Positions 34,825 to 42,910 of a stretch of 64,000 bases of DNA are shown one piece after another. The DNA comes from Lysobacter sp. K5869 (GTDB lineage: Bacteria > Pseudomonadota > Gammaproteobacteria > Xanthomonadales > Xanthomonadaceae): positions 3,821,001-3,885,000 of the forward strand of contig NZ_CP072597.1 of NCBI RefSeq assembly GCF_018847975.1. Reading direction: 5' to 3'. A model generated the notes under the pieces. It did no database searches. It saw nothing but the letters and a program-made list of their open reading frames with translations, and was not told the origin of the DNA. The position numbers and the translations under genes were made by a program. Within the stretch, counting starts at the first letter, position 1. Every line of letters starts with the position of its first letter.

Positions 34825-34863
34825 TTCCAGTCATGCGGACATTCGGCGGCGGCTTCCTATAAC
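34820..34863 (+). promoter_or_regulatory. CRP/Clp-type class II promoter of the PL1 pectate lyase
   Basis: TGTGA-TTCCAG-TCATG (34820-34835) resembles a CRP/Clp site, and TATAAC (34858-34863) is a -10 box. The site centre lies about 41-42 bases before the expected transcript start, as in activator-dependent class II promoters. Nearly the same arrangement precedes the PL3 lyase at 57938-57980. Confidence 0.6.
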
Positions 34864-34931
34864 TATCGCCCATTCGGGTGGCGCCTTCGGCTGCCCGGCG
34901 TATTCCATCAACGTCCCAAGGAGGGTTGGGC

Positions 34932-36455
34932 ATGAACCGAGCGATCGTCTGTCGTGTCAGCGCCTGCGCGCTGATTTCGCTGTTGTCCTTGCCGTGCTTC
35001 GCGCTGAACCCGACACCGATGGGTCCCGCTTCGATGTATGGCATCCAAGGCTACGCGGCCAACTACGTTACCGGCGGTGGCGTGATCGCCGAGACGTCGC
35101 CCGCCTACCGTAAGGTGAGCACCGCGGCGGAGTTCGTCGCCGCGCTGCGCGCCGCGCGCAGTTCCGCTGCCAATCCGGTCAAGGTGATCGAGATCGCCAA
35201 CGATCTGGCGATGGGTTGGAACGAGGTCGAAGACGCCGCGCGAACCGACGGGCTGCTGCGCCAGAACAAGGCGCCCAAGAAGCATCCGGCGCTGATCGCC
35301 AGCGGCGTGTCGTTGCTCGATGTCACCAACTTCGATGGGTTGACGATCTATTCCAAGGCCGGCGCCACGCTTCGGCACGTTGAGCTCAACATCAAGAACG
35401 GAACCAACCTGATCTTGCGCAATGTGCGCTTCGACGAGCTGTGGGAATGGGACGAAGCGACCAAGGGCGATTACGACTCGAACGACTGGGACTTCGTGAC
35501 CATCGGCGATGGCGGCGGGGTCGCCTCCGGGATCTGGATCGACCATTGCAGCTTCACCAAGGCCTACGACGGCGTGGTCGACATCAAGAAAGGCGCCAAC
35601 CGCATCACTCTGTCGTGGATCGAGGTCGCGCCGCCCAACGCGGGACCCGGCAGCTTCGTCGCGCGTCAGTTCGACGACCTGGAGGCCAACCGCGGCAGCA
35701 ACCCCATGTATGACTTCTTGCGCGGCTACTTCAGCCGACAACAAGTGGCCGACATCGCCTTGCCGCAGAAGAAGGGGCACCTGATCGGCTCCAACGACCT
35801 GGAGGGCCTTTCCTCCTACACCGTCACCTTGCACCACAACCACTACCGCGACCTGCAAGACCGGATGCCGCGCTTGCGCGGTGGCGACGTGCACGCCTAC
35901 AACCTGTATGTGGACAGCTCCAACGCGCGTCTGCTCAAGCAACTGCGCGATGGGGCGGTGGCCGCCAACCCCGGGCTGCGCGCCAAGCTGGAAGGCACGT
36001 CGCCGGCTTACAAGTTCGACCTGACGCTCAATGGGGCGATCTCCACCGAAGGCGGCGCGGTGCAGGTCGAACACAGCTTGTTCTGGGGCGTGTTCACCCC
36101 GCTTCGCAACAACCAGACCGATCCCAACGACAGCCGCTACACCGGGGCGATCCGCGCCTTCGATGTGCGCCACGTCTTGTTCGCCAGCGACACCGCCTAC
36201 CTGCCCGCGTCCTCGCAGCAAGCCACGTTTGTCGACCGCGGCGTCGTGTGGGCGAGCTGGCAGGGCGACAGCGGCGCCGCCGGCAGCACGCTCGGACCCG
36301 CGCAGGCCGCGGCGATCCCGTTCGTCTGGCGCAACGGCACGCCCTCCTACCCGATGAGCGTCCATCGCGTGGACGAACTGGCAGGCCTGCGTGGGTTCAT
36401 GGGGGCGGGGAAGATCGGCCTGACCCCAGCCCAGTGGATGAGCGTCACCTACTGA
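34932..36455 (+). CDS. Secreted pectate lyase (PL1 family)
   Basis: This 507-residue exported protein has a signal peptide (ending LPCFA) and the right-handed beta-helix pattern of PL1 pectate lyases. The region GLTIYSKAGATLRHVELNIKNGTNLILRNVRFDE precedes the Ca2+ and substrate residues in SNDWDFVTIGDG...WIDHCSFTKAYDGVVDIKKGANRITLSW. The later YTVTLHHNHYRDLQDRMPRLRGGDVHAYNLYVD carries the catalytic RMPRLR arginine region. It cleaves polygalacturonate by beta-elimination. AAGGAGGG at 34918-34925 gives a strong start at 34932. It lies 6 kb from the main pectin locus but shares a promoter design with the PL3 lyase. Confidence 0.93.
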   Translation: MNRAIVCRVSACALISLLSLPCFALNPTPMGPASMYGIQGYAANYVTGGGVIAETSPAYRKVSTAAEFVAALRAARSSAANPVKVIEIANDLAMGWNEVEDAARTDGLLRQNKAPKKHPALIASGVSLLDVTNFDGLTIYSKAGATLRHVELNIKNGTNLILRNVRFDELWEWDEATKGDYDSNDWDFVTIGDGGGVASGIWIDHCSFTKAYDGVVDIKKGANRITLSWIEVAPPNAGPGSFVARQFDDLEANRGSNPMYDFLRGYFSRQQVADIALPQKKGHLIGSNDLEGLSSYTVTLHHNHYRDLQDRMPRLRGGDVHAYNLYVDSSNARLLKQLRDGAVAANPGLRAKLEGTSPAYKFDLTLNGAISTEGGAVQVEHSLFWGVFTPLRNNQTDPNDSRYTGAIRAFDVRHVLFASDTAYLPASSQQATFVDRGVVWASWQGDSGAAGSTLGPAQAAAIPFVWRNGTPSYPMSVHRVDELAGLRGFMGAGKIGLTPAQWMSVTY

Positions 36456-36609
36456 CCGCGACGATCCCATCCGGTGCGGCGGAGGCCGTGCCGTCCGCCC
36501 TGCCCCTTCAGGCTTGCACTATCGAGCATCGCGCCACGCTCCGCACCACTGCTGGCCCCGCGGCTGGGACGCGCCTACGATGGCGATCCCACCGCGCCCC
36601 TGATCCGCC

Positions 36610-36978
36610 GTGACACACAACGACCCGCTCTTTCATTTCAGCGCGCCTTGGTTCGAGCTGGGCGTCGTCACACCGGCGCAGTTGCAAGGGTTCCGAAAGG
36701 AATGGAGCGAGGGCGACGATCATTCCCCTGAACACTACCGCTGGCGCGCGTTCACCGCGTTCCTCGACGAACGTCGACCTCTCGCTCCCGACACGGTGGC
36801 GGCGCTGTATTCGCTCGGCGCCGCGGACGTCGACCGCGCCATGGGAGAGGCGATGATGCACCGCCTGGTGGAGTTGCCCGAATGTCCCGAGCACGTGGTC
36901 TCGGCGGCGGAAAGTTCCGGCGTCCCGCACTTGACCAAGGCTGCCGCCCGGCATCGCGCCACGATCAAGTCGAGCTGA
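36610..36978 (+). CDS. Hypothetical protein
   Basis: This 122-residue soluble protein with a GTG start begins MTHNDPLFHFSAPWFELGVVTPAQLQGFRKEW. It has a helical middle (EHYRWRAFTAFLDERRPLAPDTVAALYSLG) and a conserved-looking ELPECPEHVVSAAESS. It shows no signal peptide, membrane segment or recognised domain. The start is uncertain because no good ribosome site is visible. It may be a stand-alone gene; it starts 154 bases after the pectate lyase. Confidence 0.6.
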   Translation: MTHNDPLFHFSAPWFELGVVTPAQLQGFRKEWSEGDDHSPEHYRWRAFTAFLDERRPLAPDTVAALYSLGAADVDRAMGEAMMHRLVELPECPEHVVSAAESSGVPHLTKAAARHRATIKSS

Positions 36979-37237
36979 GCCTCCACCCAAGCTGACAACG
37001 ACGCTTCGAACACCGACATCAACCGTGCTTGCCGTTAGGTCACGTGCTGTCGGCGCCGTGCATGGACGGACCTCCCAGGTTCGCAGCGCTCTGCGGCTCG
37101 CGGTTACCCGCCCTGTGTCCCATCCATCGATATGCTCGCCAGCGAGGCGCTTCGGCTTGAGGTTGGACCTCGATGTAGTCCGCCGGCCTACGCTCCTGCG
37201 CGCCCGGCTGAAGCCTATCGGAAGCGATTGGATTGCG

Positions 37238-37258
37238 TTATCTTGATGATCAAGATAA
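37238..37258. promoter_or_regulatory. Perfect MarR-type palindrome
   Basis: The arms TTATCTTGAT and ATCAAGATAA are perfectly inverted around a single G. The site lies 17 bases before the membrane protein gene and 0.5 kb before marR, at the promoter of that two-gene unit. TTGAT-centred palindromes of this kind are typical MarR operators. The 259 bases before it (36979-37237) show no gene. Confidence 0.8.
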
Positions 37259-37274
37259 ATGCGAGGCGCCTACG

Positions 37275-37736
37275 ATGGCTATGGATCCCATCCTCGTCAG
37301 CCTGTCCCTGACGACCCTCGCCGCCGGCGCACTTCTCGGCGGCGGCGCTTACGAAGTGCGGGTGGTCGATCCGGTCTGGCCGCGTCGGATCGACATCGTC
37401 CAGCCCCGTCGCGGCGGCATGTCGCGCGCCCGCTTCTGGATTCCCGCGCACGTCGTGTTTGAACTACTGCTGGTTGCATCGCTGGTTCAGGCGTGGGCGT
37501 CGCCGCAGGTCAGGATGTGGTTACTCGTGAGTCTGGCGAGCCACGCCGCGATGCGACTGTGGTCCGCGATCGACTTCATTCCCAAGGCGCTGGCGTTCGA
37601 ACGCGGCGACGCCGCGGCAGAGAGCGAGGAGTCGATCAGGGACTGGATCAGGCGCAGCAAATGGCGTTTGCCCTTAGACTGGGCCACCTGCGGCGCGTTG
37701 CTCGTCGCCTTGTCCCAAGCCGGCGGCGCCTCGTGA
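37275..37736 (+). CDS. Hypothetical membrane protein
   Basis: This 153-residue protein has four likely hydrophobic stretches: LVSLSLTTLAAGALLGGGAYE, WIPAHVVFELLLVASLVQAW, MWLLVSLASHAAMRLW and the C-terminal DWATCGALLVALSQ. ATG 37275 is chosen, right after the MarR palindrome; the upstream ATG at 37233 overlaps the operator. The family was not recognised. It is followed 27 bases later by a MarR regulator, so it is likely the regulated gene of a small autoregulated operon. Confidence 0.7.
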   Translation: MAMDPILVSLSLTTLAAGALLGGGAYEVRVVDPVWPRRIDIVQPRRGGMSRARFWIPAHVVFELLLVASLVQAWASPQVRMWLLVSLASHAAMRLWSAIDFIPKALAFERGDAAAESEESIRDWIRRSKWRLPLDWATCGALLVALSQAGGAS

Positions 37737-37763
37737 CCCGGCATCGATCGCTCGAATTTATTC

Positions 37764-38288
37764 ATGGCCAAGCAAAGCAAGATCTCGCCGCCCGCGAGCC
37801 CATCCTTGGTTGAGCACGTGGGGCTGTGCGTAAGGAAAATGGGCGCGCAGAGCGTTCTGACCAGTCAGGCGATCGCGCAGATCTTTGAAATGCACACCAC
37901 CGATCTGGAAGTTCTCGATCTGATCTTCCTGCAGAAGCAGGTGACCGCTGGACAACTTGCGGAAGCGACGGGCTTGTCGACGGGATCGGTCACGGCCTTG
38001 ATCGATCGCCTTGCGAAAGCGGGTTATGTGGAGAGAACCGCTTGCGCGCAGGACCGGCGCAGGGTTTTGGTGTCGGTATGTCCCGGTGCGATCGAGCCAA
38101 TCAAGTTGGCGTATATGAATATGAAACGACGCATGTCGGCATTGTGGTCGAACTACTCGGCGAGCGAGCTCGAACTCGTTTGCGATTTTCTGACCCGGAG
38201 CACGGCGCTCCAGGTTGAGTGCGTCGCCACGATTCGCACCGATAACGCTGTCGATCGCTCAACCAGGAAGGCGCCGCGCAAGCGGTGA
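37764..38288 (+). CDS. MarR family transcriptional regulator
   Basis: This 174-residue winged-helix regulator has helical dimerisation ends, a DNA-binding core at about residues 47-105 (DLEVLDLIFLQKQVTAGQLAEATGLSTGSVTALIDRLAKAGYVERTA) and the wing QDRRRVLVSV. The protein is basic at the C-terminus (RSTRKAPRKR). It is downstream of a membrane protein gene and of a perfect palindrome at 37238-37258, which is its most likely binding site. The inducer is unknown. Confidence 0.9.
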   Translation: MAKQSKISPPASPSLVEHVGLCVRKMGAQSVLTSQAIAQIFEMHTTDLEVLDLIFLQKQVTAGQLAEATGLSTGSVTALIDRLAKAGYVERTACAQDRRRVLVSVCPGAIEPIKLAYMNMKRRMSALWSNYSASELELVCDFLTRSTALQVECVATIRTDNAVDRSTRKAPRKR

Positions 38289-38485
38289 TGCGCGACCTGC
38301 GGTGCAACGCAGAAGCTGTTTGGGCTTGCCTGGCGGACGACGGGGGGTGGAGCGCCTACGCAGCGCTGGGACGCTGCCCATAGACAGGCTCAAGGAAACC
38401 CATGAGCGCTGGTGACCGAGTGCTTGAGCCGTTGGCGGTGTTGTTTCGAGAGGGGCGCGATGGCGCCATCGACTCCCCGGCCGAG

Positions 38486-38515
38486 CCTGCCGGCCTCATT
38501 GGCCGGCAGGTTTCC
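38486..38515. terminator. Hairpin between convergent genes
   Basis: CCTGCCGGCC and GGCCGGCAGG form a perfect 10-bp stem with a TCATT loop, followed by TTTCC on the plus strand. It lies between marR and the minus-strand NTF2-like gene. Apart from this, 38289-38519 holds nothing recognised. Confidence 0.6.
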
Positions 38516-38519
38516 TGCC

Positions 38520-39005
38520 TCAGCTCCCGCTGCGCTCAGGCATCGCCGAGGAATGGTGGTGGGCGATCAGCCACTGCCCGTTCGTCCATTCGTAGACGTA
38601 GGTGTAACGCGCATGGACCGTCTTGCCGTCGGCGAACTTGAACGTGTAGGTGCCCAGGTCCTGGGCCACGTTGCAGCCGATCTTGATGATCCGCTCGTCG
38701 ATCTTGCCCTGCGGTTTGCTCTTGAGGAATTTGACGAAGTAATCGCGGATCGCCGCAGGCGTCGTGCGCGGCTGGTTGGAGACCGTGGCCAACAGCACGC
38801 CGTCGGGCGCGTAGTTGGCGGCCACCTTGGCCGGATCGCCGGTGCGCAGCGAAGCGTTCCAACGATCGAACAGCGATGCGACTTGGCGCTCGTCGACCGC
38901 TTCGCACGCCGGCGCCGGAGCGGCATGGGCGGTCGTCGGAGCCACGGCCGACAATACGCCCAACAACATAAGGGGAGCGAAAACAATGGCTTTCACGGCT
39001 TTCAT
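38520..39005 (-). CDS. Secreted NTF2-like (SgcJ/EcaC/DUF4440-type) protein
   Basis: This 161-residue protein has a signal peptide (ending TTAHAAPAP) and an NTF2-like cone fold: VASLFDRWNASLRTGDPAKVAANYAPDGVLLATVSNQPRT, AIRDYFVKFLKSKPQGKI and TYTYVYEWTNGQWLIAHHHSSAMPE. This matches the SgcJ/EcaC family of small domains annotated as putative oxidoreductases or calcium/calmodulin kinase II association-like. The real function is unknown. AGAGAGG precedes the ATG at a good distance. Gene order suggests it is a single unit. Confidence 0.85.
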   Translation of the reverse strand: MKAVKAIVFAPLMLLGVLSAVAPTTAHAAPAPACEAVDERQVASLFDRWNASLRTGDPAKVAANYAPDGVLLATVSNQPRTTPAAIRDYFVKFLKSKPQGKIDERIIKIGCNVAQDLGTYTFKFADGKTVHARYTYVYEWTNGQWLIAHHHSSAMPERSGS

Positions 39006-39169
39006 CGAGCGACCTCTCTTTCATGGACGATCAAGGCGCCTTCGGCGCAGCACCGCCCGCTGCGGTGCGTGATCCATGCTGGCCGCGGAAGATGAAGCGG
39101 CCTTCCGGGTTTCGATGAAGTCCCGCTGCGATGAAGATTAAAAACAGATGAAAGCGCGCGCTATCGCGC

Positions 39170-39850
39170 TCAGGGCTCGGAATCGAGCCGGTAGCCCAGG
39201 CCCCGGACGGTCTTGATGAGGGGCAAGGCATGGCCTTCGTCGATCTTGCTGCGCAAGCGGCGAACGTAGACATCGACGATGTTGGTCAGCGGATCCTCGT
39301 TGGCGCCCCAGACGTTGGCCAAAATGCGCTCGCGGCTGTAGACCCTGCCCGGCGCGCTCATCAACAGCTCCAGGAACGCCAGTTCCTTCGCCGTCAACGC
39401 GATCGGGCGCCCCGCCCGACTCGCTTGCATGCGCTCGCGATCGAGCTCCAGATCGCCTACCTGCAAAGTCGTCACCCGAGTCCGCTGCTCGCGTCCGCGC
39501 CGCATCAGGGCTTCGATCCGGGCCAGCAATTCCTCGAAGGCGAACGGCTTGGTGAGGTAATCGTCGGCTCCCAGGCGCAGCCCGGTCACGCGATCGCTGA
39601 TGTCGCTCAGCGAGGTCAGCATCAGCACCGGCACGTGGTTGCGCTCGGCCCGCAGGATCTGGCACAGCTCCAATCCGTTGATGCCGGGCAGCATCAGATC
39701 CAGCAGCAACAGCGCCGGCTCGCCGGTCCTGGCCAACTGCAGCCCCTCCGGCCCGGTGCGCGCGAGTTGGACTCGATAACCCTCGGCGCGCAGGCCGCGC
39801 ACCAGGAAATCGGCGACGCGGGCGTCGTCCTCGATGATCAGGATGTTCAT
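39170..39850 (-). CDS. OmpR family response regulator
   Basis: This 226-residue regulator has a receiver domain (residues 1-118) with Asp8/Asp9, phospho-Asp51 (LLLDLMLPG) and KPF, plus a winged-helix DNA-binding domain (about residues 130-226) with LTAKELAFLELLMSAPGRVYSRERIL and VDVYVRRLRSKID...IKTVRGLGYRL. It overlaps the downstream end of its partner kinase gene by 4 bases (the kinase is transcribed first). Both are next to kdgK on the same strand but separated by about 180 bases, and a link to pectin use is not shown. Confidence 0.95.
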   Translation of the reverse strand: MNILIIEDDARVADFLVRGLRAEGYRVQLARTGPEGLQLARTGEPALLLLDLMLPGINGLELCQILRAERNHVPVLMLTSLSDISDRVTGLRLGADDYLTKPFAFEELLARIEALMRRGREQRTRVTTLQVGDLELDRERMQASRAGRPIALTAKELAFLELLMSAPGRVYSRERILANVWGANEDPLTNIVDVYVRRLRSKIDEGHALPLIKTVRGLGYRLDSEP

Positions 39851-41499
39851 GCCATGTCCGGCAGGGAGTCGGCGCCGGCGGCGCCGGGAAATTCGATCCG
39901 GACCCGCGTGCCCTGCCCTGGCGCGCTGTCCACGACGATGCGGCCTTGGTGCGCGTGGATGATCGCCTGGGCAATGGAGAGCCCGATGCCGGTTCCGTCC
40001 GCGCGGTGGGCGCGGGCCCGCCGACCGCGGACGAAGCGCTCGAACACCTGCGGCAACTCGTCGCCGTCGATGCCGATGCCCTGGTCCTCGATCTCGATCC
40101 GCACCGCGTCGGGCAGCGCCTGCCCGCTCAAGCGCACCCGTCCACCGCGCGACGAATAGCGCACGGCGTTGTCCAGGACGATGGTCAACGCCTGCCGCAG
40201 CCGGTCGGCATCGGCCGAGACGATCGCGTCGTGCGCCTGCGGCGTCAGATCCAGCCCCACCTCGACCTCGTGTTCGGCGCCCAAAGCGCGCGCCACCTCG
40301 GCGACGTCGCGCAACAAGTCGCCCAGGCCGACCGGCTCGCGCTGGATCGCCAGCGAATCGGCCTCGGCCTTGGCGATCAACAGCAGGTCGTTGATCCGGC
40401 CGGTCAAATGCTGGGTGTCGTCGATGATGCGCCGCAGCGCCTGCCGATAGTCCTCGAGCGGCTTGTCGCCGCCGCGCAGGGCGACCTCGGCCTCCCCGCG
40501 GATCGCCGTAGTCGGTGTGCGCAACTCGTGCCCGAGGTCGGCGAACAACTGGCGGCGGCGCAAGTCGATGCGCTGCAAGGCCTCGTGCGCGTTGCGCAGC
40601 TCGGCCGTGCGCGACTGCACGGCGTCTTCCAGGCGTCGCCGCGCCGCGTCGGCGTCGTTGCGGTGCTGTTGCAGCTCTGCGGCCATGGCGTTGAACCCGG
40701 CGGCGACGCGGTCGAACTCGTCGCCCGATCCGGTCGGCACCCGGTGATCCAGAGAGCCCGCCTGCAGCGCCTTGGCGCCGGCCAGCAAACGGTCCAGCGG
40801 TCGCTGCAAGCGCCGATGCAAGTGCAGCGACAGGACGATCGCCGCCAGCAGCGCCAGCCCTGCCATGCTGACCGCTTGCGCACGCACCCGGTCCAGGCCC
40901 CGTTCGGTGGCCTGGCGGGCCGTATGCACGGCGCCACGCTGCCGCTCGATGGCGCCGTTGATCAACTCGCGCAGGTCGCGGCCGCGCGACAGGTCGAAGA
41001 CCTGGTTCAGCCCGCGCCAGACCCCGGCGAAATCGGCGTTCGGCGGCAACGGCTCCAGCCGTTCCAGCGCCTGCTCGACCGCCGCGATGTTGTCGCCGAG
41101 CAAGTCGGCGGTCGAAGCCAACTGCTCGACTTCGGCGGGAACCGGTGTGCCTTCGCGGGCCGAGATCGCATCCCACAGCACGCGGTCCCTGCGCACCAGT
41201 TGCTGCAGCGTCGCGGCGCTTTCCTGCATGCGCGCCAGCAAACGGTCGCGGACCTGCGGCGGCGCTTCCGCGTTCATCAGTCGCTGCGAGGCCCATACCC
41301 GCAACCGCTGTTTGTTCGCCGACAGCGCCAGCAGCTCCGACAGGATGTCGCTGGCGAGGCGGCTGTGCTGCGCGTAATCGTTGACCCGGTTGGCGCCCCA
41401 GTAAACGAAGCCCGCTTGCACGCAAACGAGCACCACGAGGAGCCCGAAGGACAGGGAGAGCCGGAGACGAAACACGGGACGAGCCGAAAGTAAGGGCAC
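39847..41499 (-). CDS. Sensor histidine kinase with HAMP domain
   Basis: This 550-residue inner-membrane kinase starts with GTG (MPLLSARPVF). It has helix 1 (LSFGLLVVLVCVQAGFVYWG) and a periplasmic helical sensor of about 180 residues. Helix 2 (SMAGLALLAAIVLSLHL) leads to HAMP, a coiled coil, HisKA with His324 (DLGHELRTP) and HATPase (DNAVRYSS, DQGIGI, GTGIGLSIAQ). The sensor region is long and helical, which suggests a four-helix-bundle type. It forms a two-gene operon with the OmpR-type regulator. The stimulus is not evident. Confidence 0.93.
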   Translation of the reverse strand: MPLLSARPVFRLRLSLSFGLLVVLVCVQAGFVYWGANRVNDYAQHSRLASDILSELLALSANKQRLRVWASQRLMNAEAPPQVRDRLLARMQESAATLQQLVRRDRVLWDAISAREGTPVPAEVEQLASTADLLGDNIAAVEQALERLEPLPPNADFAGVWRGLNQVFDLSRGRDLRELINGAIERQRGAVHTARQATERGLDRVRAQAVSMAGLALLAAIVLSLHLHRRLQRPLDRLLAGAKALQAGSLDHRVPTGSGDEFDRVAAGFNAMAAELQQHRNDADAARRRLEDAVQSRTAELRNAHEALQRIDLRRRQLFADLGHELRTPTTAIRGEAEVALRGGDKPLEDYRQALRRIIDDTQHLTGRINDLLLIAKAEADSLAIQREPVGLGDLLRDVAEVARALGAEHEVEVGLDLTPQAHDAIVSADADRLRQALTIVLDNAVRYSSRGGRVRLSGQALPDAVRIEIEDQGIGIDGDELPQVFERFVRGRRARAHRADGTGIGLSIAQAIIHAHQGRIVVDSAPGQGTRVRIEFPGAAGADSLPDMA

Positions 41500-41675
41500 G
41501 ACATCGTGGCTTAGGCCGCAAGCGCCTGTCCAGCCAGCGCCCGCGCCCGAGTCGCACCCTGGCGCTGCCGCGTCGGGTCACGGCGCCGGCGCAGCCGGCC
41601 GGCACGACCCGGTACGCCGCGGCCCGATCTGGGCGGTTCCGACCCCATACCCGCAAGTGCCTGTCGCGCGCCGCT

Positions 41676-42698
41676 TCAACGTCGCACGTGGAACCCGGCG
41701 CCGTCCCGCAGGGCGAGCACCTCGGCCTCGCCGACCGGGTTGAAGTCGCCCGGCAGCGAGTGCTTCAAACCGGCCGCGGCCAGAGCGAAACCCAGTGCGT
41801 CGGGATCGCTCATGCCGCGCAGCGTCGCGTGCAACAAACCCGCCGCGAACGCATCGCCTGCGCCGATACGATCGACGATCGACGCCAACTCCAGCGGGCG
41901 CGTTTCCACCCAACTGCCGTCCCGGCGCACCAGGACGGCGGACAGGGTGTGGTGATCGACGTTGCGTTGCGCCCGGCGCGTGCAAGCCAGCGTCTGCAAG
42001 TGAGGAAACGCCTGGAACGCGCGCGACGCCGCGAGCGAGAGCCGCTCGGTCTCGTCGGGGGCTCCGGACGGCTCGTGGCCGAGCACTACGTCGATATCGC
42101 GGTGGTCCGCCAGCAACATGTCCGCCTCGGCCATCAGTTGACGCAGCACCGGCGCCGGATCGATCTGGCGCCTCTCCCACAAGGAGGCGCGGAAGTTCCC
42201 GTCGAAGCAGACCTTGACGCCCAACTGGCGCGCGGTGCGGGCTCCGGCCAACGCTGCGTCGGCCGCCGCTTGTCCGACCGCTGGAGTGACTCCGGACAGG
42301 TGCAGCCAAGCGCTCCCGCGCAGGAGCGTCGGCCAATCGTAGTCGTCGCTCCGGGCACGCTCGAAAGCGGAACCGGACCGGTCGTAGAGCACCCGGCTCG
42401 GCCGCTGCAGCGCGCCGGTTTCCAGGAAATAGAGCCCCATCCGTCCCGGCGCGCGCAGGACGGCGCTGGTGTCGACGCCGTGCCGGCGCAGCTCGCCCAG
42501 CGCGGCGCCGCCCAACTCGTTGTCGGCGACCACGCTGGCGAACACGGCCTCGTGCCCCAACTGCGCCAACGACACCGCCACGTTGGCCTCCGCGCCGCCC
42601 ACGTGCACGTCCAGCTGAGGACGTTGCAGCAAACGCTCCCGCCCCGGCGCCCCCAGGCGCAGCAGCAGCTCGCCAAAACACACCACCCGAACCTTCAT
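41676..42698 (-). CDS. kdgK: 2-keto-3-deoxygluconate kinase (PfkB family)
   Basis: This 340-residue ribokinase-fold enzyme phosphorylates 2-keto-3-deoxygluconate, the product of pectin breakdown. The N-terminal FGELLLRLGAPGRERLLQ and VGGAEANVAVSLAQLG are PfkB signature 1 with the substrate pocket, and VDRIGAGDAFAAGLLHA holds the catalytic Asp and anion hole. GGGAGGCGGT-type spacing supports ATG 42698. It is divergent from the TonB receptor gene, and the shared gap contains a LacI-type operator. The KDG assignment is from context and family; other sugar acids are possible. Confidence 0.88.
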   Translation of the reverse strand: MKVRVVCFGELLLRLGAPGRERLLQRPQLDVHVGGAEANVAVSLAQLGHEAVFASVVADNELGGAALGELRRHGVDTSAVLRAPGRMGLYFLETGALQRPSRVLYDRSGSAFERARSDDYDWPTLLRGSAWLHLSGVTPAVGQAAADAALAGARTARQLGVKVCFDGNFRASLWERRQIDPAPVLRQLMAEADMLLADHRDIDVVLGHEPSGAPDETERLSLAASRAFQAFPHLQTLACTRRAQRNVDHHTLSAVLVRRDGSWVETRPLELASIVDRIGAGDAFAAGLLHATLRGMSDPDALGFALAAAGLKHSLPGDFNPVGEAEVLALRDGAGFHVRR

Positions 42699-42809
42699 AC
42701 CGCCTCCCAGCGGAGGCACGACCGCCAGCGCCCCGCCCGGTGACCGAGGGGGACAGCGGTCGTTGCGCACCGCAGCATGCTGTTCCTGAATCGTTTTGCT
42801 AGGGTTTTG

Positions 42810-42826
42810 ACCAGCGGTGTCATTCC
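42810..42826. promoter_or_regulatory. LacI-type operator between kdgK and the TonB receptor (type B)
   Basis: On the minus strand the site reads AATGACACCGCTGGTCA. The same string with one change in the first half, AATGACATCGCTGGACA, sits in front of the second lacI gene at 57744. Related AATGACACCGGTT sites precede two other pectin operons. Confidence 0.6.
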
Positions 42827-42910
42827 GCTTCGACGACACGTTATCAGGCGCAGCAAACCCGTCAAGGCCGTCACAGCAACGACCTGGCACCTTTGGAGAG
42901 GGGGAGAGGA

